A stretch of 39,657 bases of DNA from Chloroflexota bacterium (GTDB lineage: Bacteria > Chloroflexota > Chloroflexia > JAMCWQ01). Positions within the stretch are counted from its first letter, which is position 1, and every line of letters begins with the position of its first letter. The notes under the pieces were generated by a model. That model had not been told where the DNA came from and did not search any database. It saw only the letters and a program-made list of their open reading frames with translations. The stretch is from contig JAMCWQ010000088.1 of NCBI GenBank assembly GCA_023480825.1, positions 1-39,657 of the forward strand. The letters are read 5' to 3'. This document shows positions 1 to 9,065 of the stretch, piece by piece. Made by a program: the position numbers and the translations under genes.

Positions 1-234
1 TCCTTCTGCGGAAGGACGAATAAATTCGCACCTACAAAATACTCAGCTAATTGCTGAAATTTCATCAGTCGCATCTGCCGTTCCTGTGTCCCCGCAGCGA
101 CTTGGTGAAATAAGGAACAATAATGAAAACGTTTACCAAATGTGATATACTCAGCGGCTGGATGTGGTACGGATGCCCCTCACTTGTGCATTCCTCACAC
201 CGGTCGTATGCGTATACTCGTGCAGGAGGACGTA

Positions 235-1188
235 ATGCAAGTGCGTCAGGATGGCCCTGAGCCTAGAATGGGCGCGGTGCTGGTCGTGGGAGGCGGAATA
301 GCCGGCCAGCGCGCTGCTCTAGATTTGGCCGAGGCCGGTATAAAGGTCTACCTGGTGGAGAGCTCCAGCTCTCTCGGCGGCAAAGTGGCGCAGATCGGAA
401 TGATGTTCCCTACTCATGACTGTGTTCTTTGCCGTGGCAGCTCAGACCATGGCCATGGATGCTCGAGGCCCACCATTTCCCCCGCGTTCCTGGATCATAG
501 CAAACATCCGAACATTGATATCATGACCATGACCGAGGTCAGCGGCGTCTCGGGGTCGGCCGGGAGCTTCACCGTCAGCCTTAGCCGGCAGCCTCGCTAT
601 GTCGACCCCACAAAATGTACGAGTTGCGGGGCATGCGAAAAGGTGTGCCCGGTAGAGCTTCCCAGCGAATTCCAGCTTGGGCTGGCTACGCAGAAGGCGA
701 TCCATAAGACCGCTCCCCGTTCCGCCCCGGATGCCTACATTGTGAACAAGGGCGACTATTGCCTGAACTGCAACAAGTGCGTCGAGGTTTGCGCTCCAGG
801 TGCGATTGATTTGCAGGAGCAGGAGCGAGTCCAAGAAGTAGAAGTTGGAGCCATTATCCTTGCTCCCGGATTCCAATTGTATGATCCGGCGCTCAGTGAG
901 GAGTTCGGTCATGGCCGGTATACGAACGTGCTAACCGGGCTCGAACTAGAAAGGCTTCTCAGCCGGACTGGGCCGACATTCGGATCGCCTAAGCGGCCAT
1001 CTGATGGAAGCGCACCGAAGCGGGTTGCCTGGTTGCAGTGCATCGGCTCCCGTGATCAGAACCACAACTACTGCTCATCCATTTGCTGCATGTTCGCCAC
1101 AAAAGAGGCCATCTTGATGAAGCAGCGTGAGCCTGATGTCCAGCGCCGCGTGTTCATGATGGACGACCGGGCATTCAACAAGGAATAG
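235..1188 (+). CDS. hdrA: HdrA-like FAD/4Fe-4S heterodisulfide reductase subunit A, N-terminal part (ends at in-frame TAG; continues in the same frame as 1270-3351)
   Basis: GGGIAGQRAALDLAEAGIKVYLVE FAD-binding motif; two ferredoxin-type clusters (CTSCGACEKVCP, CLNCNKCVEVCAP); HdrA-type CIGSRDQNHNYCSSICCMFATKEA. ATG at 235 preceded by AGGAGG (the ORF track extends to 142). Confidence 0.85.
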   Translation: MQVRQDGPEPRMGAVLVVGGGIAGQRAALDLAEAGIKVYLVESSSSLGGKVAQIGMMFPTHDCVLCRGSSDHGHGCSRPTISPAFLDHSKHPNIDIMTMTEVSGVSGSAGSFTVSLSRQPRYVDPTKCTSCGACEKVCPVELPSEFQLGLATQKAIHKTAPRSAPDAYIVNKGDYCLNCNKCVEVCAPGAIDLQEQERVQEVEVGAIILAPGFQLYDPALSEEFGHGRYTNVLTGLELERLLSRTGPTFGSPKRPSDGSAPKRVAWLQCIGSRDQNHNYCSSICCMFATKEAILMKQREPDVQRRVFMMDDRAFNKE

Positions 1189-1269
1189 CAGGCCTACCGC
1201 GACCAGGCCAAGGATGAGTATGGAATAGAGTACACTCGCTGCCGCATCTCCAGCCTCAAAGAGGACCCC

Positions 1270-3351
1270 TTGACAAAGGACGTCCTTGTGCGCTACCAGT
1301 CGGAAGACGGAGAGATAAAGACGGAGGCCTTCGATATCGTCGCACTCTCCACCGGCTCCGAGCCGGCTGCCAAGGCCGCGGACCTGGCCGGCCGGTTGGG
1401 TATCGAGCTCAACGAATGGGGTTTCTGCAAGACCGAAAAGTTCAACCCTCTGCAGACCACCATGCCGGGTATCTTCGTTTGCGGAACATTCGCCGGGCCG
1501 AAGGAAATCTCTGAGACCCTGGCGGAAGCGGCGGGAGCAGCGGCCGGGGCACTGCAGTTTTTGTCCCCGGTTGCCGGTTCCCTTTCTCCGGCTCCGGAGT
1601 ATCCCCCGGAGCGCTCTGTCTCCGGTGAGAAGCCGAAAGTCGGCGTGTTCGTCTGCTCTTGTGGTGAGGAAATCTCCAAGGTAGTCGACTTGGACCAAGT
1701 GGTGAGCCATGCGCAGAGATTGCCGGACGTGGCCTACGTGGAGAAGGTCGCCTACGCCTGCGATCCCGATACCCGCAAGCAGATTGCCGGAAAGATGAAT
1801 GAGCTGGGACTGAATCGCCTGGTGATGGCGGCCTGTAGCCCGAGAACTCATGAGTCAATGTTCCAGGAATTGCTCCGCCAGGCCGGCTTGAACTCCAATC
1901 TGGTGGATATTGCCAACCTGCGGGACCAGTGCGCCTGGGTGCACGTTGATGAGCCGGAAATGGCGACTCTCAAAGGCAAAGACCTCACGGCGATGGCTGT
2001 GGCCAGAGCCAGGCTGCTCGAACCAATCGAGACCTACGTCGTGGAGCCTAAGAAGAGTGTGCTTGTCATCGGTGGCGGCGCCACGGGCATGAGCAGCGCG
2101 CTGGCCATCGCTCAAGAAGGCTTCGGCGTGACCCTAATCGAGAGAGAAGCGGAGTTGGGCGGGAATTTGCGCCGCCTGTATTCCACCGCGGAAGGTGCTG
2201 ATCCACAGCAGTTCTTGAAGGAACTGATTAGGGAAGTAGAGTCAAACGACCGCATAACGGTAATGCTTAATACCGAGCTGGTGAAATCCACCGGTTCGGC
2301 CGGCGATTTTCGTTCGACCGTTGCCACCATGGTAGCGGGAAATGGCGGCAGTACTGAGACGGAAATCGAGCATGGCGCAACGGTGGTGGCCACCGGTGCG
2401 GTGGAGTCGCGGCCGGGCAAGTATGGGCTCGGGCAGGACGACAAGGTAATCACCCAGCAGGACCTGGAGGCTGTCATTGCCCAGCACTCCGAAAGAATAA
2501 AATCGGCCAACTCCATAGTGATGATCCAATGCGTGCAGCCGGAGGACCAGGCGGAAGCATATTGCAGCCGTGTCTGCTGCACCGCCGCCGTGAAGAATGC
2601 TATCCGGATCAAGGAGCTAAGCCCACGGACGGATGTGTATGTGCTGTACAAAGACATGATGACCTACGGTTTCCGTGAGCAATACTACACGGAAGCACGG
2701 CGCAGGGGCGTCGTCTTTGTACGGTATAGCGATGATAGACAGCCGGATGTGCGACTGGAAGCCGGGAAGTTGAGGGTAGTCGTCGAGGACCCTATCTTGG
2801 GCGAGCGGATGGCGTTACAGTCTGACCTGCTGGTTCTCAGCACCTCTATTCGCCCCGCTGAGACCAATACCGGGCTGGCGTCCGTCCTTAGTCTCCCGTT
2901 GTCGCGGGAGGGATTCTTCCTCGAGGCTCATCTCAAGATGCGGCCGACTGACTTCGTGGCGCCGGGCATCTTCTTGGCTGGAATGGCGCATTACCCCAAG
3001 TTTGTGGACGAGTGCCTGAGCCAGGCAGCGGGCGTTGCGGCTGGCGTCGCCGGACTGCTTTCCAAGGACCAGGCCAAGTTCCGGGGCGAGGTGGCCACGG
3101 TTGATGCCACCAAGTGCGCGGCCTGCCTCACCTGCGTACGCGTCTGCCCGTTCGATGTTCCCTTCATCAATGCCGAAGGTGTCGCCGAGGTAGACCCCAA
3201 GAAGTGCCAAGGCTGTGGGACGTGCTCCGGCGAGTGCCCGGCAAAGGCGATTCGCCTGTTCAACTACTACGATGCCCAAGTACTGGCCAAGACCAAGGCT
3301 CTGGCCGGCCAGTTTGTCAAAATCGGGGAGGTAGCAGCAATTGGAGAATGA
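1270..3351 (+). CDS. hdrA: HdrA-like protein, C-terminal part (second FAD module plus two C-terminal 4Fe-4S motifs); same frame as the upstream ORF
   Basis: GGGATGMSSALAIAQEGFGVTLIE, CVQPEDQAEAYCSRVCCTAAVKNA, CAACLTCVRVCP, CQGCGTCSGECP. Codons 1189-1269 between the ORFs read as HdrA-like sequence (QAYRDQAKDEYGIEYTRCRISSLKEDP). Confidence 0.85.
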   Translation: MTKDVLVRYQSEDGEIKTEAFDIVALSTGSEPAAKAADLAGRLGIELNEWGFCKTEKFNPLQTTMPGIFVCGTFAGPKEISETLAEAAGAAAGALQFLSPVAGSLSPAPEYPPERSVSGEKPKVGVFVCSCGEEISKVVDLDQVVSHAQRLPDVAYVEKVAYACDPDTRKQIAGKMNELGLNRLVMAACSPRTHESMFQELLRQAGLNSNLVDIANLRDQCAWVHVDEPEMATLKGKDLTAMAVARARLLEPIETYVVEPKKSVLVIGGGATGMSSALAIAQEGFGVTLIEREAELGGNLRRLYSTAEGADPQQFLKELIREVESNDRITVMLNTELVKSTGSAGDFRSTVATMVAGNGGSTETEIEHGATVVATGAVESRPGKYGLGQDDKVITQQDLEAVIAQHSERIKSANSIVMIQCVQPEDQAEAYCSRVCCTAAVKNAIRIKELSPRTDVYVLYKDMMTYGFREQYYTEARRRGVVFVRYSDDRQPDVRLEAGKLRVVVEDPILGERMALQSDLLVLSTSIRPAETNTGLASVLSLPLSREGFFLEAHLKMRPTDFVAPGIFLAGMAHYPKFVDECLSQAAGVAAGVAGLLSKDQAKFRGEVATVDATKCAACLTCVRVCPFDVPFINAEGVAEVDPKKCQGCGTCSGECPAKAIRLFNYYDAQVLAKTKALAGQFVKIGEVAAIGE

Positions 3352-3796
3352 AGCAGAAAAGAGCCCGAACGGGTATGAGCCGAAGGTGGTGGCCTTCGCC
3401 TGCCAATATTGTGCATATTCCGCGGCTGATCTGGCCGGACCAACCGGGTTGCAGTACCCGGCGAATGTGCGACTGGTGAAGCTACCCTGCACAGGCAAGC
3501 TGGATGTTCTCTACATTCTCGATGCTTTCGAGAACGGCGCCGATGCCGTGTTTATTGCCGGCTGTCTGGATGGAAACTGCCATCACGTCGAGGGGCCACT
3601 GAGAGCCAAACGACGACTTGTGCTGGCCAACAAGATCCTCAATGAACTAGGGATTGGCGCAGATCGCTTGGGCATGTACCAGATGTCCGGTGGTGAGAGT
3701 ATCCGCTTTGTCGAGGCGGCTCGCGAGATGACTGACCGGGCAAGGCAGTTGGGACCAAGCCCGCTGAACCAGCGGAAATCAGCGGCCAATGAGTAG
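3341..3796 (+). CDS. mvhD: MvhD-type [2Fe-2S] hydrogenase/heterodisulfide reductase delta subunit
   Basis: VVAFACQYCAYSAADLAG, LPCTGKLDVLYILDAFENGADAVFIAGCLDGNCHHVEG are diagnostic of MvhD; TTG start overlaps the hdrA stop. Confidence 0.92.
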   Translation: MENEAEKSPNGYEPKVVAFACQYCAYSAADLAGPTGLQYPANVRLVKLPCTGKLDVLYILDAFENGADAVFIAGCLDGNCHHVEGPLRAKRRLVLANKILNELGIGADRLGMYQMSGGESIRFVEAAREMTDRARQLGPSPLNQRKSAANE

Positions 3797-3844
3797 AAGC
3801 TGTGCAGTGATTTGCCGCGAAAGTAGTGATTGGAGATTCGATAA

Positions 3845-4513
3845 ATGATAATTGCGGAGCAGAAGACCCTCGAGGAAATCAAGCAGATCGTGGCCGGCTA
3901 CAATAAGCTCTTGGTGGTCGGCTGCGGAACCTGCGTGACGGTTTGTTTCGCCGGTGGTGAGAAGGAAGTCGGGATACTGGCCAGTGAGCTACGAATGGCG
4001 CGCCAGATGGATGGCCAACAATTGGAGACGGTTGAGCGGACGATTCAGCGCCAGTGCGAGTGGGAATTTGTCGACCAGCTCAAAGACGCCATCGAAGACT
4101 GTGACGCCATTCTGTCTATGGGGTGCGGTGTCGGCGTTCAAGGGCTGGCAGAGCGTTTCCCTACCAAGGTAGTGCTGCCGGCGCTAAACACTAAAGGCAT
4201 GGCCCTAACGGTTCAGGAAGGGCTGTGGGCTGAGAGGTGCGCCGGCTGCGGCAACTGCGTACTGGACAAATTTGGGGGTGTGTGTCCGATCGCCCGGTGC
4301 TCCAAGAGCTTGCAGAACGGGCCATGCGGAGGCTCGGTCAACGGGAAATGTGAAATCGATCCGGAGATCGATTGCGGATGGCAGCTAGTCTATGACCGCA
4401 TGAAAGCCATCAACATGCTGGACAAACTGTACGAGGTCCAGGAGATCAAGGACTGGTCGACCGCTCGCGATGGTGGGCCTAGAAGAATCAATAGGGAGGA
4501 TTTGCGACTGTGA
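3845..4513 (+). CDS. metV: MetV-like methylenetetrahydrofolate reductase C-terminal-domain zinc/iron protein
   Basis: VVGCGTCVTVCFAGGEKEVGILASELR, CAGCGNCVLDKFGGVCPIARCSKSLQNGPCGG; directly upstream of and overlapping metF. Confidence 0.9.
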   Translation: MIIAEQKTLEEIKQIVAGYNKLLVVGCGTCVTVCFAGGEKEVGILASELRMARQMDGQQLETVERTIQRQCEWEFVDQLKDAIEDCDAILSMGCGVGVQGLAERFPTKVVLPALNTKGMALTVQEGLWAERCAGCGNCVLDKFGGVCPIARCSKSLQNGPCGGSVNGKCEIDPEIDCGWQLVYDRMKAINMLDKLYEVQEIKDWSTARDGGPRRINREDLRL

Positions 4514-5472
4514 AAGCCGGGAGCAATTTGGAACGAGTTCTTGAGGCCGGTCACTTTGCGGTGACGGCGGAGCTGGGTCCTCCCAAGAGCGCCGACGCCA
4601 AAGTGATTCACGACAAGGCCGAGACCCTGAAAGGGAACTGCGACGCCGTCAACATTACCGATAACCAGACGGCGATGGTGCGCATGTCCAGCATCGCAGC
4701 AGGAACCATAGCCCTGCAGCATGGGCTGGATCCTGTGATCCAGATGACCTGCCGGGACAGAAATCGCATTTGTATGCAGAGTGACCTGCTGGGTGCGTAT
4801 GCCCTGGGCGTACGCAACGTGTTGTGTCTTAGTGGTGATCATCAGCGCTTCGGCAACCACCCCCAGGCCAAGAATGTCTATGATGTAGACAGCATGCAGC
4901 TTATCCGCATGGTAAAGAACATGCGTGATGAGAAGAAGTTCCAGTGTGGCGAGGCCATCAAGGTCGAACCCCGGTTCTTCATAGGCGCGGCAGCCAACCC
5001 GTTTGCCGACCCCTTCGAGTTCCGGCCCATCCGGCTCGGCAAGAAGGTCGCGGCGGGTGCCGATTTTGCGCAGACCCAGCTTGTTTACAATGTCGAGAAG
5101 TTCATCAACTTCATGGAAATCGTGCGGAAGATGGGCATTCATGAGAAGATATACATCCTTCCGGGAGTGGGGCCCATCAAGTCCGGCAAAGCGGCCGAGA
5201 TGATGGCGACCACGGTGCCTGGGTTGGAAGTCCCGGACGAGATCGTCCAGCGTATGAAGAAGGCCGAGGACCCTAAGGCTGAAGGGATCAGCATCTGCCT
5301 GGAGATCATCGATCGAGTTCGTCAGATTCCGGGTGTTGCCGGGATCCACATTATGGCAATCGAGTGGGAGAAGGCAGTGCCTGATATAGTGCAGCGGGCC
5401 GGACTGCTCCCCCGTCCGGTTATCGAAGTCGTGGAAGAGCCGCAGGAACCGCCTGCTCAAAAGCCGGCTTAG
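4510..5472 (+). CDS. metF: Methylenetetrahydrofolate reductase
   Basis: VTAELGPPKSADA, DAVNITDNQTAMVRMSS, GVRNVLCLSGDHQRFGNHP, GAAANPFADP, FAQTQLVYNVEKF; GTG start overlaps metV. Confidence 0.93.
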   Translation: MKAGSNLERVLEAGHFAVTAELGPPKSADAKVIHDKAETLKGNCDAVNITDNQTAMVRMSSIAAGTIALQHGLDPVIQMTCRDRNRICMQSDLLGAYALGVRNVLCLSGDHQRFGNHPQAKNVYDVDSMQLIRMVKNMRDEKKFQCGEAIKVEPRFFIGAAANPFADPFEFRPIRLGKKVAAGADFAQTQLVYNVEKFINFMEIVRKMGIHEKIYILPGVGPIKSGKAAEMMATTVPGLEVPDEIVQRMKKAEDPKAEGISICLEIIDRVRQIPGVAGIHIMAIEWEKAVPDIVQRAGLLPRPVIEVVEEPQEPPAQKPA

Positions 5473-5480
5473 GTGCGGAG

Positions 5481-6926
5481 ATGCCGATGATTGCTGAAAT
5501 TCCAGTAGCCGAAGGATTCGCGGGCGAGGTCGCTACACGCTCTGGGCAAAACGCCTTTCTGTGCTATCAATGTAAGAAGTGTACGAGCGGCTGCCCGGTT
5601 TCCGATCAGATGGATTTTACTCCGAACGAGATTCTGCGCATGGTCCAACTGGGCCAGCGTGACAAAGTGCTTCACAGCAAGACGATATGGTTGTGTGCGT
5701 CTTGCCAGACCTGCAGCACGCGTTGCCCTCAGGGTATCGACATCGCTCGCATCATGGACACCATGAAGTCGATATCTTACGCCGAGGGCGTTAAATCACC
5801 AATACCATCCGTGGAGATCTTCAACAAGGTCTTCCTGCGCTGGGTAAAGGTTACCGGCCGCTCCTACGAAGCGGCCCTGCTCGGTGAGCTGAAGATGCGC
5901 TTGATGGCCAAGGGTAAGCTGGATCCCGACCAGTTCATGAAGGATGCAGTACTGGGCCTCAAGCTGTTCACTGCCGGGAAGCTCCCGGTTCTGCCGCCTG
6001 TTCATCTGCCGGGGAGAAGAGGGCAGGATCGTACACCGAAGACCGGTAAGACGGTAGCCTACTATCCCGGCTGCTCGCTCCATTCCAGCGGGAAGGAGTT
6101 CGACATCTCGACACGCGCTGTCTGCGAGAGGCTTGGCCTCAACCTTGTGGAGCCGGAGGGCTGGGGTTGTTGCGGCGCGTCTTCGGCACATGCGGTTTCC
6201 CATGAACTGGCAACCACACTGCCGGTGAAGAACCTGTCTCTAGTGGAACAGGCCGGCTTCGATGAGGTTGCAGTGCCCTGCGCTGCGTGCTTCTCTCGCC
6301 TCAAGGCAGCGGAGTATGACATGGAGGAAGACCCGAAGCTGCGCAGTGAAGTGGGCAGAGAGGTGGGCTATGACTACCGGGGCAGCGTGAAGGTCCGCCA
6401 TCTTCTCGACACGATCATCGAGGATGTAGGGCTCGAGAAGGTCAGCGGCCGGGTCTCCCAACCGCTCAAGGGGCTGAAGGTCGTTTGCTACTATGGCTGT
6501 TTGTTGACGCGGCCACCCAAGACCACCGGGGCGCCTCACCCCGAGTACCCGGTGCACATGGACAAGCTAATGGAGGCTCTCGGGGCGGAGTCGCTGGATT
6601 GGTCGTACAAGACCGACTGCTGCGGCGCTTCCTTTGCCCTCACGGAGCCGGATGTCGTGATGCGGTTGACCCAGCGCATTCTGCAGAACGCCAAGGATGT
6701 TGGAGCGGACGCGGTGGTCGTCGCTTGCCCGCTGTGCCATGCCAATCTGGATACGAGGCAGGGACAGATTGCCGAGTTGTATGGCCGGCGTTATGATCTG
6801 CCGATCTTCTACTTCACGGAGTTGATGGGGCTCGCACTGGGTGTCGAGGCGAAGAGCCTGGGGGCTCAGAAGCACATGCAGGACCCCATGCCTCTGCTGT
6901 GGGCCAAGGGGCTAGCGGCTACTTAG
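5481..6926 (+). CDS. hdrCB: HdrC-HdrB fusion (heterodisulfide reductase-like, two 4Fe-4S motifs plus two CCG domains)
   Basis: CYQCKKCTSGCP and CASCQTCSTRCPQG (HdrC); YYPGCSLHSSGKEFD, GCCGASSAH, CAACFSRLK, CYYGCLLTRP, DCCGASFALT, CPLCHANLD (HdrB CCG). Confidence 0.92.
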   Translation: MPMIAEIPVAEGFAGEVATRSGQNAFLCYQCKKCTSGCPVSDQMDFTPNEILRMVQLGQRDKVLHSKTIWLCASCQTCSTRCPQGIDIARIMDTMKSISYAEGVKSPIPSVEIFNKVFLRWVKVTGRSYEAALLGELKMRLMAKGKLDPDQFMKDAVLGLKLFTAGKLPVLPPVHLPGRRGQDRTPKTGKTVAYYPGCSLHSSGKEFDISTRAVCERLGLNLVEPEGWGCCGASSAHAVSHELATTLPVKNLSLVEQAGFDEVAVPCAACFSRLKAAEYDMEEDPKLRSEVGREVGYDYRGSVKVRHLLDTIIEDVGLEKVSGRVSQPLKGLKVVCYYGCLLTRPPKTTGAPHPEYPVHMDKLMEALGAESLDWSYKTDCCGASFALTEPDVVMRLTQRILQNAKDVGADAVVVACPLCHANLDTRQGQIAELYGRRYDLPIFYFTELMGLALGVEAKSLGAQKHMQDPMPLLWAKGLAAT

Positions 6927-6950
6927 AGTCGCCGCCAAACGTAAGACCGC

Positions 6951-6983
6951 AAAGGGGCCGGCTCATTCGAGCCGGCCCCTTTT
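6951..6983 (+). terminator. Rho-independent-like terminator of the Met/Hdr operon
   Basis: Perfect 14-bp stem AAAGGGGCCGGCTC-ATTC-GAGCCGGCCCCTTT followed by T, 25 bp after the hdrCB stop. Confidence 0.85.
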
Positions 6984-7508
6984 GGGCGTCAAAAAAAGGC
7001 GTGGCAACCAAATGTACTTTGCGGCGTTCTTATAGAGCGGTTTTTGAAAACACACGTGTGGTAGGGGCACGTCGGCGTGTTAGGCGCATTAGGGTTGTAC
7101 CCCATGGCCTGCGACTAACTGTTATGCCAGGGGACGGGAAACGTAGCGCGGGTGGCTTGTCCCCCGCTTAGGCCTTAGGCTAGGCTAATGCTGAGGATCG
7201 CCTCACACTCGCTGGTTGAACCCGACCCACGACGGCAGAAGGGCGTGGTTGCGAATTGAGGGTACGATTTCTTGTCGCCCTCGCCAGGGTCTAACCCTAC
7301 GTCGTGTGACACGTCGACGTGCCCGGCCGGTGGCTCTTTGGGCATGTCAGCGCCATGCCCCTAAATTGGCCGTCCAAGCTGGTCGTGCAGACTTGTTGCC
7401 GTGCCCGCGGCACGTGGCGTGCTGAATACTCTCCAAACTCGAGCCCGGCGGCTTCGAAAGGAGCGGCCCCGGCGAGTTTTGGCTGGACGACTGGAAGGAG
7501 GCGCAGAA

Positions 7509-9059
7509 ATGTGGGTACTCCGTGATCCAAGGTTGTCCAGGCCGGTCCTAGTTTCTTTGCTGATCTCGGTCCTGGGCCTAAGTATGGTTCGGCCCCCTGC
7601 TGCTTCCGCGGCCGACCCAATCCTTGAGCTACACGTAGAGGGGAATCATCTTGTCGACAGTGGTGGGAAAACAGTCAGGCTGCGGGGGGTGAACGTGCCG
7701 TCGCTGGAGTGGTCGAAGTCCGGTGTACACCTCTCGCAAGAGCAGTTCGATTTTATTGCCCGCGACTGGCGGGCAAACGCCGTACGCGTTCCCATCAACC
7801 AGGACTGGGCGCTTAGCGACCAATCATACCTAGCAATGCTGGACCAGGTTGTCACTTGGACGAGGAACTCCGGTCTCTACTTGATAATAGACCTGCACTG
7901 GATATCGGGAAGACAGCAAGCCTTGCCGAATTCCGGTTCCGTAGCAATGTGGCAGTGGCTGGCCGCGCGGTGGAGCGGAGAGACCCATATACTGTACGAT
8001 GTCTTCAACGAGCCTCGAGACACCGATTGGGGTACCTGGAAAGGCTGGGCCGGGCAACTCGTCGATGCCGTGCGCCAGGGCAACCCGGATGCTGTATGCG
8101 TCGTAGGCGGCGTCGACTGGAGTTATGACCTTAGAAGTATGGCCAGCGATCCTGTCAACCGGCCTAACATAATGCTCTCGGCACACGATTACCCCTGGAA
8201 ACAGCTAGACCGCGAGCAGGCCTACGGTTTTCTCTCGGACAGGTATCCGATTCTGGTGGGAGAATGGGGCGGGCCGGACTCCAAAACGGAATGGGCGGCG
8301 GCACTCCTCGACTACATAAATGCCAAAGGACTAAGCTACACCGCGTGGGCCTTCTACCCCGGTGGCAATGGATTCCCCAGCCTTATCAAAGACTGGACCT
8401 ATGACACCACTGCCGTCGGGGCGGTGGTGAGCGCGGACCTGCGTGCCACAGCGGCCGCGGCGTCTCCCGCTTCGTCACCGGGAACTAATCCGGGAGCCAT
8501 GCCCGCAGGGGAGAATGGTCTTTCGGGGCTCTTCGCTTCGTTCTGGCAGACTAATGGGGGCTTGCCGGTATTCGGCTTGCCGGTGTCGGCGGAATTGGAG
8601 GAGAGGAATGGCAACACCGGAGACATGAGTTCAGTCCAGTATGTTGAACGGCAAAGGCTAGAGTATCATTCGGAAAATGCAGGAACACCGTATGAGGTGC
8701 AACTGGGTCGTCTTGGGGTGGAGGCTCTCCAAGCCCAGGGGCAGGATTGGAACAGCCTGCCGAAGGCTAGCCCCGATGCTCTCCACTATTTCCCACAGAC
8801 CGGACAGGCCATCGCAGACACGTTCTGGCAATACTGGAACAGCCATGGTCTGGAGCTGAGCGATCCCGGGGTGTCATATCGTGAGTCGGTCGCACTTTTC
8901 GGCTACCCTATTTCGGAGCCCAGGATGGAAACCAACAGCAGCGGAGACACGGTGCTGACTCAGTGGTTCGAGAGGGCCAGATTCGAGTGGCACCCCGATG
9001 CGCCCGGCGAATCCAAAGTAATGCTCGGGCGCTTGGGAGCAGAAAGGTTGGGGAAGTAA
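7509..9059 (+). CDS. Secreted GH5-family glycoside hydrolase (cellulase-like) with two C-terminal repeat modules
   Basis: Signal peptide (RPVLVSLLISVLGLSMVRPPAASAA); GH5 acid/base motif YDVFNEPRD and nucleophile motif ILVGEWGG; ATG with GGAAGGAGG SD. C-terminal repeats FWQTNGGLPVFGLPVS...QYVERQRLEYHSENAGTPYEVQLGRLG and FWQYWNSHGLELSDPG...FGYPISEP...QWFERARFEWHPDAPGESKVMLGRLG. Confidence 0.88.
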   Translation: MWVLRDPRLSRPVLVSLLISVLGLSMVRPPAASAADPILELHVEGNHLVDSGGKTVRLRGVNVPSLEWSKSGVHLSQEQFDFIARDWRANAVRVPINQDWALSDQSYLAMLDQVVTWTRNSGLYLIIDLHWISGRQQALPNSGSVAMWQWLAARWSGETHILYDVFNEPRDTDWGTWKGWAGQLVDAVRQGNPDAVCVVGGVDWSYDLRSMASDPVNRPNIMLSAHDYPWKQLDREQAYGFLSDRYPILVGEWGGPDSKTEWAAALLDYINAKGLSYTAWAFYPGGNGFPSLIKDWTYDTTAVGAVVSADLRATAAAASPASSPGTNPGAMPAGENGLSGLFASFWQTNGGLPVFGLPVSAELEERNGNTGDMSSVQYVERQRLEYHSENAGTPYEVQLGRLGVEALQAQGQDWNSLPKASPDALHYFPQTGQAIADTFWQYWNSHGLELSDPGVSYRESVALFGYPISEPRMETNSSGDTVLTQWFERARFEWHPDAPGESKVMLGRLGAERLGK

Positions 9060-9065
9060 GAGAGC

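Noticed and set aside
1186-1188. Genome-wide TAG reassignment
   Set aside because: TAG is the terminal codon of many intact genes in this window (e.g. mvhD, metF, hdrCB, ruvB, queA, tgt).
4390-5460. 356-aa antisense ORF opposite metF
   Set aside because: Fully antisense to a well-supported MetF CDS; the translation lacks recognisable motifs. Typical mirror ORF from GC-rich codon bias.
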